In this document: positions 25,901 to 34,912 of the stretch, in pieces | How positions within the stretch are numbered: the stretch's first letter is position 1 | How the letters are laid out: every line of letters begins with the position of its first letter | Source: Mobiluncus curtisii subsp. curtisii ATCC 35241 | Lineage (GTDB): Bacteria; Actinomycetota; Actinomycetes; Actinomycetales; Actinomycetaceae | DNA: 64,000 nt | Reading direction: 5' to 3' | Assembly: GCF_000146285.1 (NCBI RefSeq) | Contig: NZ_GL385912.1 | Location: forward strand, 1,867,251-1,931,250 | Notes under the pieces: generated by a model | Databases searched by the model: none | The model's input: the letters and a program-made list of their open reading frames with translations, nothing else | Told to the model about the DNA's origin: nothing | Made by a program: the position numbers and the translations under genes

Positions 25901-28432
25901 GGATTATCCCCGCGAGTGCGGAGACCACCAGACAAACCAGTGGGAGCAATCCGAACCCCTAGGCTCATCCCCGCGAGTGCGGGGACCACTGAGAATTATC
26001 CCTGTTCAAGACGCGACCCTCAGTCTCATCCCCGCGAGTGCGGGGACCACTAGATGAAGCTAAAAGGCAAGCGCTACAACGCGGGCTCATCCCCGCGAGT
26101 GCGGGGACCACGCTGAGGAGGCTTTGAAAGCGTCCGCGCTCACAGGCTCATCCCCGCGAGTGCGGGGACCACTCTGTAGATTTCTACCAGGTTGAAACCG
26201 AGGACGGCTCATCCCCGCGAGTGCGGGGACCACTACACCGTAGCGCTCGATAGGGTCGCGTTCACCGGCTCATCCCCGCGAGTGCGGGGACCACAAGTGG
26301 GCGATTCATCAATGGATTCTCAGGGGAGGCTCATCCCCGCGAGTGCGGGGACCACCAAGGTTGATTTCGCCAAATCCTGACCTCATTAGGCTCATCCCCG
26401 CGAGTGCGGGGACCACTTTCCCTCTCGCTGCTATCGTGGGTGTTATGGGGGCTCATCCCCGCGAGTGCGGGGACCACAGCTTACTGCCAGACCCCGCCGC
26501 TAAAAGCTGCGGCTCATCCCCGCGAGTGCGGGGACCACTAGCCGGGTCGCTATCGATAGCTGTGAGTAGCCGGCTCATCCCCGCAGGTGCGGGGACCACC
26601 TCCACCGTTCTCATTAGTGGTTTAGTGCGCCCGGCTCATCCCCGCAGGTGCGGGGACCACCTCCCATAGCGCGCCCTCAATGCTCTCGATGAGGGCTCAT
26701 CCCCGCAGGTGCGGGGACCACTGTGGCAGCGCGGGCATTCGTTTTCCATGATTGGGCTCATCCCCGCGAGTGCGGGGACCACGTGCCCTGTCCCCAACGG
26801 CGTATCGTGCGTTCAGGCTCATCCCCGCGAGTGCGGGGACCACGCGTAGTCGGTTACTGCGTCCAGCATTGACCCGGGCTCATCCCCGCGAGTGCGGGGA
26901 CCACAATGGTGGCTCAGTAAAACCTTGCGTGTTATGGGGCTCATCCCCGCGAGTGCGGGGACCACCCCAGCGAGCAACACAAAACCTAGCAAGCCCACGG
27001 CTCATCCCCGCGAGTGCGGGGACCACTTGGTGCCGAAAGACCGCCCGGTAGCGTGGGAGAGGCTCATCCCCCGCGAGTGCGGGGACCACTGCTCGCTGGG
27101 TTTTTCGTGTTTATCGGGCTGAGGCTCATCCCCGCGAGTGCGGGGACCACGGCTTTTTCTTTTTCGTGTCTTAGGTGGATTTGGGCTCATCCCCGCGAGT
27201 GCGGGGACCACCCATTCGCTAAGATTCGCGAACTCGGCGGCTTGGGCTCATCCCCGCGAGTGCGGGGACCACGTTACCCAGATAGACATTAAACCAGACA
27301 AACGGGGCTCATCCCCGCGAGTGCGGGGACCACAAAAAACATGGAACGCTATCAAGGCCTTCTTCAGGCTCATCCCCGCGAGTGCGGGGACCACTTAGGC
27401 ATTCTTGCGCGGCTTTAACGTTGAGTGGGCTCATCCCCGCGAGTGCGGGGACCACTGTTGGGGCCGAGTTGGGGGCGGCTCCGGTTGGGGCTCATCCCCG
27501 CGAGTGCGGGGACCACAATTTTAGATAGCCTACAAAGATTGCTTTGATGGGCTCATCCCCGCGAGTGCGGGGACCACTGGATTGTTGGATAACTATTGAA
27601 CATAAGGGTGGGCTCATCCCCGCGAGTGCGGGGACCACTAGATGAAGCTAAAAAGCAAGCGCTACAACGCGGGCTCATCCCCGCGAGTGCGGGGACCACG
27701 TTGGGGTTTTTGCTGTTGCTGGGACTGCCACGGGCTCATCCCCGCGAGTGCGGGGACCACATATAGCCGCGCTGAAAATACGCTTTTAGCGTGGGCTCAT
27801 CCCCGCGAGTGCGGGGACCACGCGTCTCGTCTGATGGGGCATACGAGATTGAGAGGCTCATCCCCGCGAGTGCGGGGACCACTGCTGGTATTGCCCAGGC
27901 GGTCTTTATCGGGGGGGCTCATCCCCGCGAGTGCGGGGACCACAAGCCGCATGGTATCTCGACCAGCTGAAAACAGGGCTCATCCCCGCGAGTGCGGGGA
28001 CCACTTAGCGCCGGTGAAGTTGAGTACGGCTGGAGGGGGCTCATCCCCGCGAGTGCGGGGACCACAACACGCACACCCCTATAAACTAAAACCAGTGGGG
28101 CTCATCCCCGCGAGTGCGGGGACCACCGACCGCCGGGGGTGGAGAAATACGGCAGCGGGGGCTCATCCCCGCGAGTGCGGGGACCACTGACTAGGAACGA
28201 GTTTAACGAGCTTGGAACCCGGCTCATCCCCGCGAGTGCGGGGACCACTCGGCAGCGGTAAGGATTTCGCCGTCATGAAAGGGGCTCATCCCCGCGAGTG
28301 CGGGGACCACGGATGTGATTGCGAAGCCTCGGGGGGCGATTTGGGCTCATCCCCGCGAGTGCGGGGACCACGCTCGCGTAAAGTTGGGGGGTAGGTTTGG
28401 GTCGGGCTCATCCCCGCGAGTGCGGGGACCAC
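25901..28432 (-). CRISPR. Type I-E CRISPR array, 42 repeats and 41 spacers
   Basis: A 28-nt repeat recurs every 61 bp with 33-nt spacers (two spacers are 34 nt). On the minus strand it begins GTGGTCCCCGC and ends GCGGGGATGAGCC; the 6-bp stem CCCCGC/GCGGGG has an ACTC loop. This is the type I-E class, so crRNAs are read from the minus strand with leader at the right. The leftmost repeat (25901-25928) has three changes, as expected of the leader-distal end, and the repeat at 26023 has one. Repeats at 26572, 26633 and 26694 share a changed loop (ACCT). The repeat at 27061-27089 has one extra base. Two spacers (26051-26083 and 27639-27671) are near identical. Confidence 0.98.
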
Positions 28433-28565
28433 ACTTAGTGAACAGCTAATTCACTACGTATTTAACCAGTGTACATACAACTGCTAATTTCTGAAATCGG
28501 TTCCGTGCTGTACTTAATACAATCCAAATCCGTATCCGCAGGAGCTTTGTATATCCGAACGGAAT
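28433..28565 (-). promoter_or_regulatory. CRISPR leader
   Basis: This AT-rich stretch lies between the cas2 stop and the first (newest) repeat, the normal place of the I-E leader, and should hold the pre-crRNA promoter reading leftward. A 7-bp inverted repeat TAGTGAA/TTCACTA (28436-28442 and 28450-28456) lies three bases from the first repeat and could be part of the integration anchor. Confidence 0.75.
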
Positions 28566-28916
28566 CTAAACACCTCTGCGCTTTCTTCCCTGGTGTCTGG
28601 CTATAGACCATCCGGTTCTGCGCGAGTAATACTGTTGTCCATCCCCCGATGGTCTCATCATTAGGGTTACCCCATCGAAGTCTGTGGGTATCCAACTGTG
28701 GCGGTGGGTGCGGAACTCCATTCCTTGCTCGTTGTTGGACGAAAAAATCAGCAGAGCGCGTCCATCTTTGCACAGGGCTACCGTGCGTTCCCATAGCAGA
28801 TCGCGTACACGCGCACTAGGGTTTCCGACAAATACTCCAGGCGCAATTTCGATTAGCCACTTTGTGAGGTCTCCGCGAAGCCCTGCTGGAACTGCAGTCA
28901 CGTTTAAAACCATCAT
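28566..28916 (-). CDS. cas2: Cas2, type I-E
   Basis: The 116-residue protein matches the Cas2e family: VTAVPAGLRGDLTKWLIEIAPGVFVGNPSARVRDLLWE, then NNEQGMEFRTHRHSWIPTDFDGVTLMMRP. It forms the structural core of the Cas1-Cas2 spacer integrase. It is about 20 residues longer than the E. coli protein, with a basic C-terminal tail (RHQGRKRRGV). Its start overlaps the cas1 stop by four bases, and it is the last gene before the leader. Confidence 0.95.
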   Translation of the reverse strand: MMVLNVTAVPAGLRGDLTKWLIEIAPGVFVGNPSARVRDLLWERTVALCKDGRALLIFSSNNEQGMEFRTHRHSWIPTDFDGVTLMMRPSGDGQQYYSRRTGWSIARHQGRKRRGV

Positions 28917-29857
28917 CGGAGCACACTATCCTCATCCGCCCAGTTAACCCCCGCAGCGATGACTTCAAGTTCATCCCACAACAACAGATTTGCATCTATA
29001 TATGCGTCGTCGGTAGGAATCTCCATGACATACTGTAAATCCCTGACCATTCGCTGCATGAGCCTGGTAGTCACTACTTTGTCGCGAATCCTTTTTCGCA
29101 CATTCAATTCATCCCCCTCCGCGCTGGCGGCAACAGCCTCAAAGGCAGCCGGAATAGAGATCTCCGCCTTGTATAAATCCGCAACATCATAGACAAAAGC
29201 ACGATCGGTGCCACTGTGAATAATTCCCAAGGAAGGAATAAAACCTAAACCGACCACAACCGCATGCGCAATTCCATAGAGAGCCGCAGCCCCTTCAGTC
29301 AGTGCACAGTTAATGGGGTCGCCCGCACCAAAATCGTTCGGATCATAAGAACGCCGTGTCCACGGAACTCCGGTACGTCTGGATTGTTCCGCATAAATCC
29401 TCTTCATTCTGGCACCTTCTCGCCCACGTAACTGGGAAAGGGGCAAATTCGAGACATCCTCACCGGGGAACCTCATACTGTACATGCGCCTGGCGCATCG
29501 CAGCCGAGAACGCTGATTCGCCCAGAGTCGTGCATGGGCTTCAGCCATTCGAGAAGTCTTGGCAGCAGGTCTTCCGTGGGCGTAGTAGCGCACTCCTTTC
29601 TCTCCGACCCAAACGGCGGAGCAACCGGCGTCACCCAGTAAAGCCATCGCAGCGTAGGTAACTTTTGTCCCTGGTCCTAAGAGCACCACTCCCACTTGGG
29701 TTGCGGGGATATGCGCTATGCCTCTGGAGTCTTGAATGGTCAAAGCGTTGCCTTCCCGGTTGAGGATCGCCCGTTCGACGTAAAGAAAAGACAGGCGATC
29801 CTCCATCCGGGAAAGACTTTGGCGTTGCAAGGGCGTGCTGCCCGGAGTGTTCAGCAT
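28913..29857 (-). CDS. cas1: Cas1, type I-E integrase
   Basis: The 314-residue protein is the Cas1e integrase that inserts new spacers. Family features are RLSFLYVERAILNREGNALTIQD, GPGTKVTYAAMALLGDAGCSAVWVGEKGVRYYAHG, the metal-site glutamate region INCALTEGAAALYGIAHAV near residue 190 and GIIHSGTDRAFVYDVADLYKAE near residue 225 with the conserved histidine and aspartates. It starts six bases after cas6e and overlaps cas2 by four bases. All catalytic regions look intact, so the adaptation module appears functional. Confidence 0.97.
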   Translation of the reverse strand: MLNTPGSTPLQRQSLSRMEDRLSFLYVERAILNREGNALTIQDSRGIAHIPATQVGVVLLGPGTKVTYAAMALLGDAGCSAVWVGEKGVRYYAHGRPAAKTSRMAEAHARLWANQRSRLRCARRMYSMRFPGEDVSNLPLSQLRGREGARMKRIYAEQSRRTGVPWTRRSYDPNDFGAGDPINCALTEGAAALYGIAHAVVVGLGFIPSLGIIHSGTDRAFVYDVADLYKAEISIPAAFEAVAASAEGDELNVRKRIRDKVVTTRLMQRMVRDLQYVMEIPTDDAYIDANLLLWDELEVIAAGVNWADEDSVLR

Positions 29858-29863
29858 GACTGT

Positions 29864-30526
29864 TCACTGAATGCGTGCCAGGGTTAGCAACCCACAACCG
29901 TATCCCTTGGCGCGTCCTACTCCCCCAACTAAAGTTTGACGGAGCTTTTCAGCGTCAATTACCTCGAGATATCCTCGATAACGGACCTTGACTAAATGCA
30001 CCTTGGGACTGCTTTCAGCGGAAAAGTTCCTTTTGAATGAGATTGATTCCCTCTCTCCCACTTGAGCAGTACTTTCCTCTAGCGTGCCGAAACTAACTCC
30101 CATAGACTCTGCTTTGGAGTGAAGCCAGGCAAGTTGATCCGGTGCGCTCAAAAGCGCGACCACTCTGCCGCGTTGTTCCCCACCTCGCCTCAGAGACTTC
30201 GTCGGGTTAGCAACCAGTTCAAAGTTCCATTGTTGACCTTTCTTTAGCTGTCCCAACAATCGGTCGTATTCCGCGGACTGTGCCGGACGCGTATCCCAGC
30301 CAGCCTGCTCTACGATATGTACTGCCGTTGGTTTTTCCGGTCCCACGATATACAGAATATTTTCGTGGGAACGCTGGTCCAAGCGCCACAGGACGCGCCC
30401 CTGATTCTGGTTCATATCAGGAGGAAAACACGCGCATACCGCCGCATGAACTGCTTGTGGATTAGTCAATAGCTTTCTTCCCTGCCGGCGAGCCGGATTG
30501 AGCAGAATTTTCGTGAAGGTAGCCAT
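29864..30526 (-). CDS. cas6e: Cas6e crRNA endonuclease (CasE)
   Basis: The 220-residue protein processes pre-crRNA and stays bound to the 3' hairpin. The catalytic histidine is likely H28 in QAVHAAVCACFP, and the C-terminal glycine-rich loop GGVGRAKGYGCGLLTLARI is characteristic of Cas6e. Its start codon overlaps the cas5 stop by one base (TGATG). The enzyme would cut every array repeat after the CCCCGC/GCGGGG stem, leaving an 8-nt handle AUGAGCC plus one base. That is important for interpreting the crRNA-like locus at 34913-34988. Confidence 0.95.
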   Translation of the reverse strand: MATFTKILLNPARRQGRKLLTNPQAVHAAVCACFPPDMNQNQGRVLWRLDQRSHENILYIVGPEKPTAVHIVEQAGWDTRPAQSAEYDRLLGQLKKGQQWNFELVANPTKSLRRGGEQRGRVVALLSAPDQLAWLHSKAESMGVSFGTLEESTAQVGERESISFKRNFSAESSPKVHLVKVRYRGYLEVIDAEKLRQTLVGGVGRAKGYGCGLLTLARIQ

Positions 30527-31230
30527 CAGGAAATCACCGCCTCAAAGAAAGGATCTAGGCTGGTGCCGTATTCGTTTTTTATTTCCTTTGCACCTGCGTA
30601 AACAACTGTTCGCCAGCCGTAACGGCGGTGCTCTTGAGAAAACGAGATGGGCACGTCCTGGCGTGGTGTCCCAACTTCGCCGGGTTTACCATCCCGATAG
30701 ATTGGCAGCAGGACTTCCTCACCTCGTTCTTTCTTATGAGACAAAGTCGCGTGCCATTCCTCGTGTTCCATAAGGGCAGTGACCACGTTGCCTTCGACAA
30801 TCCCTAAATCAAGATTTGCTGGGGCGGGACACGAGCGTCTCCCTAGGAAAAGTGGGTAGGCAGGCTGGTACAGATTTCCTTGCAATCCTTCCAGTATCGA
30901 GCGGTTTTCGGCACCTATTGCAGCTACAAAAGCAGCGTCTGATAGGAAATACCGAGAAACCAATTTAGCCGATGCATCAGGATCTTTTTGCCATGGTTGC
31001 GAAGTCTGATAGTCACGCAACAGCGCCCCTGATTGGTCGACCCTCACGGCGTAGTCCAATCGAACCAAATCTTCTAACGGATCGGTTCGGTGGCGTCCTT
31101 GAGCAGCCGCAAGCAATCCAATAACTCCAGATTTGGAGGGAGTGGAACCGGTCGCGCGCGTGGTGTAACGCGATTCATCACCCCAGGATTGCAGAGGTCC
31201 TTTCAGCAACAATAGAAGTGAATAGGACAT
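30526..31230 (-). CDS. cas5e: Cas5e (CasD)
   Basis: The 234-residue protein is the Cascade subunit that holds the crRNA 5' handle. It begins with SYSLLLLLKGPLQSWGDESRYTTRATGSTPSKSGVIGLLAAAQGR, the standard Cas5e opening. It continues with AVRVDQSGALLRDYQT and RYFLSDAAFVAAI, also family-typical. It lies three bases downstream of cas7 and overlaps cas6e by one base. Confidence 0.96.
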   Translation of the reverse strand: MSYSLLLLLKGPLQSWGDESRYTTRATGSTPSKSGVIGLLAAAQGRHRTDPLEDLVRLDYAVRVDQSGALLRDYQTSQPWQKDPDASAKLVSRYFLSDAAFVAAIGAENRSILEGLQGNLYQPAYPLFLGRRSCPAPANLDLGIVEGNVVTALMEHEEWHATLSHKKERGEEVLLPIYRDGKPGEVGTPRQDVPISFSQEHRRYGWRTVVYAGAKEIKNEYGTSLDPFFEAVIS

Positions 31231-31233
31231 CGC

Positions 31234-32373
31234 TTATGCTACTTCCTGGGAAGCCAGAACTTCCACAATCAGGGAAGTCAGTTCCGGCACAGTGACCTTG
31301 TGAGCAATATCCTCTAGCTTCGCAGCATAATCTTTCGGATCCACCACGAACGCAGCCAGTGGTTTCATCCCATAGGCATCCTCGATAGCGGTTTCCTCGT
31401 TCGCCAAGACCTCAACAGCAGCTTGGACACGACTCCCCCGCTCGCAGGCAACAGGTTCTTCAAAAGCGTTGACCAGAGACACCGAACGGGTATCCCGCAC
31501 CGCCACATATACCAATTCAGGCAGAGTGTTGTTTGCGAAAGTATTCTGTTTCCCGGTCGGCATGGACTCGATAAATGCTCGCACGAACAACGCGGAAGCT
31601 TGACGCGCAGCCTCCACATCTCCCAAGTTTTCCGCTAGGGCTTCTACATTTACGGAAGCGAAACGATACAGGGTAGAGGACATCATCTGCACGGTGCCAA
31701 TCATTGCCGCTCCCGTTTCTTCCCAATCCTCCGTGACGTCATCTACTGCCGTGAAATAGTCAAATTCGGGCTCTGACTCATGCACCCCGATAGCATGAGC
31801 CACCTGCACGGCAGCATCGATATTGTAAGTGGGAACGTCGGCCAGCATCCGCCCAAACATCGCCATATCAATAGAATGTGCGGTGTCCAGAATACCCTGG
31901 GCTTCTGACTTGGTGAATTTTTCGTCTCCCTTTTCCACAATAGCGCGAGCCGCACGTTCTATCTGCTGGGGGCTTAAGAACAACAAGGCTTTAGTGGTCG
32001 GATAACTGTGTGCATCTCCTTCAACTTCGTCCTCGGTCTTTTTAGGATCTTCTAGGGAAATTCCGTCCTTACTCCCAGTAGCTTTGAATAATTTCTTCAG
32101 TCCTGCAACTGCATCATCTTCGGACATCTCAGGAGAAAATTCCATTGCTTTCTTAATAATGACTTCAGGGAGGTTGCGCGAACGTTTCCCTATTGATTCC
32201 GCTCCGGCTACATGCTCAAAAAAATTGCGGATTGCACGTTTCCAAGCCTGCGATGATACGCGCTGTCGAGGCACACCGCCGAAGACTGCCGTCTTCGGGG
32301 CGCCGGTATCATCGCGGTTAATCAAGCTGGGCGGAACGGTTTGGAGGGCATGAATATCAATAATCAGTGTCAT
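31234..32373 (-). CDS. cas7e: Cas7e backbone subunit (CasC)
   Basis: The 379-residue protein forms the crRNA-coating backbone of Cascade. The N-terminus TLIIDIHALQTVPPSLINRDDTGAPKTAVFGGVPRQRVSSQAWKRAIR is the Cas7e signature. Later segments include HSIDMAMFGRMLAD and SMPTGKQNTFANNTLPELV. Cas7e thumbs flip out every sixth base of the guide, which explains the mismatch spacing described for the regulatory guide at 34941-34957. The gene lies four bases after cse2. Confidence 0.97.
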   Translation of the reverse strand: MTLIIDIHALQTVPPSLINRDDTGAPKTAVFGGVPRQRVSSQAWKRAIRNFFEHVAGAESIGKRSRNLPEVIIKKAMEFSPEMSEDDAVAGLKKLFKATGSKDGISLEDPKKTEDEVEGDAHSYPTTKALLFLSPQQIERAARAIVEKGDEKFTKSEAQGILDTAHSIDMAMFGRMLADVPTYNIDAAVQVAHAIGVHESEPEFDYFTAVDDVTEDWEETGAAMIGTVQMMSSTLYRFASVNVEALAENLGDVEAARQASALFVRAFIESMPTGKQNTFANNTLPELVYVAVRDTRSVSLVNAFEEPVACERGSRVQAAVEVLANEETAIEDAYGMKPLAAFVVDPKDYAAKLEDIAHKVTVPELTSLIVEVLASQEVA

Positions 32374-32377
32374 GGTA

Positions 32378-33040
32378 TTACCTTTCTAAGTTGTCAGATG
32401 TTTTTGTTTCAGAGATGGATTCAGTTTGGAATGAGCCGTTAGCGAAATCTCGACCCCAGCGTAGCTGTACACCGGGACGACGTTTGGGGTTCATGAGAGC
32501 GCGAAGGTCGCTCGCAAGCTTTCCATAATCGCAAGGAAGTTCTTTGGAACGCAACAAGGAAACTAACGAACGAATCTGCAAGAGACGAGATTTCTCGTCC
32601 CTCGCGAGCAACATGGCATCAACTCGAGACTTTATCGAGTCGCTAGTACCTGTCGCATATAGCCTTCCACACGCTCTAGCAAAGCTGATTTCGGCAGTGT
32701 GCATAGGTTTCGTGGCTGACTGCATATGTAAGCCGAACAGAGTCAGTGCTGCAAAAGCTGCCTGTTCCGAAGGAGAAGGCTGATCCGTTTTTCCAGCCAA
32801 CTTCTCAACAAAGTCTCCTCTCATGATGAACAATACTTTCCCCAGAGCTAACGGATTATCCATAATGTTGAGGCTCGAGCTTTTCCTCAATTCAGCGAGT
32901 TGAGCGCGGGCGAGATGACTCTGTGGCGAATCATAGGGCATGAAAAAATTTTCCTGCAGCCTATGACAGGTCAACGAAATCGCATTTCTGAGGGCATCAG
33001 AATTCTTCGGCTCTTTACTTATCGGAGTATCGTCACTCAT
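32378..33040 (-). CDS. cse2: Cse2 small subunit (CasB, Cas11e)
   Basis: The 220-residue, helix-rich basic protein sits between cse1 and cas7, the fixed place of Cse2, which stabilises the displaced strand in the R-loop. Recognisable segments are DFVEKLAGKTDQPSPSEQAAFAALTLFGLHMQ and the C-terminal DYGKLASDLRALMNPKRRPGVQLRWGRDFANG. Its start overlaps the cse1 stop by eight bases. Sequence conservation in this family is low, so the assignment relies partly on order. Confidence 0.92.
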   Translation of the reverse strand: MSDDTPISKEPKNSDALRNAISLTCHRLQENFFMPYDSPQSHLARAQLAELRKSSSLNIMDNPLALGKVLFIMRGDFVEKLAGKTDQPSPSEQAAFAALTLFGLHMQSATKPMHTAEISFARACGRLYATGTSDSIKSRVDAMLLARDEKSRLLQIRSLVSLLRSKELPCDYGKLASDLRALMNPKRRPGVQLRWGRDFANGSFQTESISETKTSDNLER

Positions 33041-34745
33041 GATTTACCTTCCTTTCCTGTTCGATTTCATTCTTATACTGCTTAGACGTGAGGGGCAGTA
33101 CCTGATCTAGGTACCGCTGTAGTTTTTGGTAGTAAGTACCTGCCGAGACAACTTTTTTCGTCCCCTCACCGTTGGAATCCGTGACGATTTTTCCTACCAT
33201 GGCTTTGGGACCAGCGCCACGCAAGAGAATCAACGCTTGACTGACAATGATTTCACGCACTTTTGATTGCCAATCCTGTACCAGCCGAACTATGTCGTTC
33301 TCTGTATCGTCGCCATTCCCACTCACTATCTCAGAGACGAAATTCGCGAGATTTTGCAACCAGGCATTGAAAAGGGGTTCCAGCTCAGCTAGCACTTGAT
33401 CGGTCGGTGCGGGGGTGAATTCGTATTCTTTTCCTGCTGCTACCAGCAGGTTTGCCGCAAATCTCCCCAGACCTATAGCGGCCTCGCTGGTAACACTCGC
33501 AGCGTCTCGAACCGCCTGACGCAACTGACCTGATTGCTCGAGAAGCAACACCAGCGGCATTCCCATCTGAGCAGCGTAGGTGCTGGCCACAGACGAAGAC
33601 TGCGGACCATATTCCACCGCCACCAAATCAACGTTGAGCACACTTGGTATTCCATCAATATATTGGGACAAATTCGCTAAGTTGTCGAGGTTTTGCGGAC
33701 GCTTAGGGGCTTTTACTTTCCCGTTGAACCCTCCGTCGGTCTCAGCAACAATCAGCGCATCTAAAGCACGCCATACGGTTCTTTGCGGCGAGAATGTCGC
33801 CGGATAATAAATATCCATATTCTTCTTGGATTTGTTGGTTGAGTACCGATACGGGGTCATTGGGTCACCAAAGACGTTTGCCCCGGCGTCAGGGATTTTA
33901 TCTCCGTTGCTCAGGATTACACCGGTTACTCGATTCCCTTCCGAGTGCAGTCTGATACGCCTAGACTGCCATGTCAGAAGGTCGGATGGACCCTGAGGAT
34001 AGGCATTCTCACCGACCTTTTCTCGAGTGTCGGACCCGTCAGGTTGGCGTTCCCAGACGGGTTTATCCTGTGGAATGGTTAGCGCTGAACTGCAGGTGTT
34101 CAAGATGAGGGTGTCCAGGAGATTTTCGCCAACCACCAGAACGCCGCCGGTCATTCCGGTCCAGCCCGTCCCGATGGGATAGCCTTTGCCGCCTTTCACA
34201 CGGCTGTCCCCCACTGCTCCCGATTTAATTCCCGAATAGTCATAAGCCTGCGCGTAAACCAGCCACCGAGCAGCTTCTGCGTAGCTCAGAGAATCACGAG
34301 CTTTTCCGGCACGCATGGTGAAGTAGTCCTCTTGCGCCTCAGGAACGATAGTCGTGACGTGTTTTAATTCCCCTGAGGGAACCGATAAGTCCGCTACTTG
34401 CATGAAAGGAGTGGGACTGTCGAGCAGTTCGAAACGATCCCGGTAATGTTCCAGATAATCCAACACCGCGTCATCTCTGCCGTCTCGTTGCAGCTGCGCA
34501 CGCAGACGCTGGAACCAGGCTGCAAAATTGAACGTTTTGCCCGGATCGACTTTGCTTTCTCTGCTGTGCGCTCTCCAAAAAATGGCCAGTAGTAATCGCA
34601 CTATCGCGTAGTTTTGCGCCGGAGACTCGCCTTGTAAGGAAGCAACCTTCACCTCCCCTGCAAAAATCTCTCTGATCCCCACGGTCCGCTGATTGCCGTC
34701 AGTGTCGACTACCAGAATCCAGGGATCATCTATAAGTGAAAACAT
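33033..34745 (-). CDS. cse1: Cse1 large subunit (CasA, Cas8e)
   Basis: The 570-residue protein recognises the PAM and recruits Cas3. It starts with MFSLIDDPWILVVDTDGNQRTVGIREIFAG, the classical Cse1 opening. Other family segments are ENYAIVRLLLAIFWRA-like text near residue 45, DLSVPSGELKHVT and VGENLLDTLILNTC. It is somewhat longer than the E. coli homologue. It is the first gene of the Cascade operon: 332 bp separate it from cas3, and that gap holds a predicted promoter and a crRNA-like guide matching it. AGGAG lies about 10 bases before ATG 34745. Confidence 0.95.
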   Translation of the reverse strand: MFSLIDDPWILVVDTDGNQRTVGIREIFAGEVKVASLQGESPAQNYAIVRLLLAIFWRAHSRESKVDPGKTFNFAAWFQRLRAQLQRDGRDDAVLDYLEHYRDRFELLDSPTPFMQVADLSVPSGELKHVTTIVPEAQEDYFTMRAGKARDSLSYAEAARWLVYAQAYDYSGIKSGAVGDSRVKGGKGYPIGTGWTGMTGGVLVVGENLLDTLILNTCSSALTIPQDKPVWERQPDGSDTREKVGENAYPQGPSDLLTWQSRRIRLHSEGNRVTGVILSNGDKIPDAGANVFGDPMTPYRYSTNKSKKNMDIYYPATFSPQRTVWRALDALIVAETDGGFNGKVKAPKRPQNLDNLANLSQYIDGIPSVLNVDLVAVEYGPQSSSVASTYAAQMGMPLVLLLEQSGQLRQAVRDAASVTSEAAIGLGRFAANLLVAAGKEYEFTPAPTDQVLAELEPLFNAWLQNLANFVSEIVSGNGDDTENDIVRLVQDWQSKVREIIVSQALILLRGAGPKAMVGKIVTDSNGEGTKKVVSAGTYYQKLQRYLDQVLPLTSKQYKNEIEQERKVNHE

Positions 34746-34802
34746 GATTCTCTTTCTCCTCTCGGTGTAGGTTCGTTTCTTGTTACGAATTTATCACACA
34801 AT

Positions 34803-34831
34803 TTTATATTTTCAAATGATTGTAAGTTAAA
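34803..34831 (-). promoter_or_regulatory. Predicted promoter of the Cascade operon (Pcse1), target of a crRNA-like guide
   Basis: Read on the minus strand, TTTAAC (34831-34826) and TATAAA (34808-34803) form -35 and -10 boxes with an exact 17-bp spacing. About 55 bp follow before the cse1 start. The 17-bp spacer between the boxes, TTACAATCATTTGAAAA, matches the guide at 34941-34957 except at positions 6 and 12. It is preceded by 5'-AAC, a plausible I-E PAM. Cascade bound here would cover both promoter boxes. Confidence 0.6.
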
Positions 34832-34878
34832 TTTTTACTCTTCAGCTTTTTCCTCTAACAGTCATCCAACCTCTCAGG

Positions 34879-34908
34879 TTGCGGTGCATTTAGATTCTTT
34901 CCTACGAT
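34879..34908 (+). promoter_or_regulatory. Candidate promoter of the crRNA-like RNA
   Basis: TTGCGG (34879-34884) and TACGAT (34903-34908) are 18 bp apart on the + strand and would start a transcript at about 34915, at the first pseudo-repeat. Both boxes are imperfect; position is the main support. Confidence 0.4.
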
Positions 34909-34912
34909 AGAA

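Noticed and set aside
25776-28394. Chains of open frames through the array with recurring SSPRVRGP and LIPASAGTT peptides
   Set aside because: They are translations of the CRISPR repeat in three frames; the 61-bp period and spacer diversity exclude coding.
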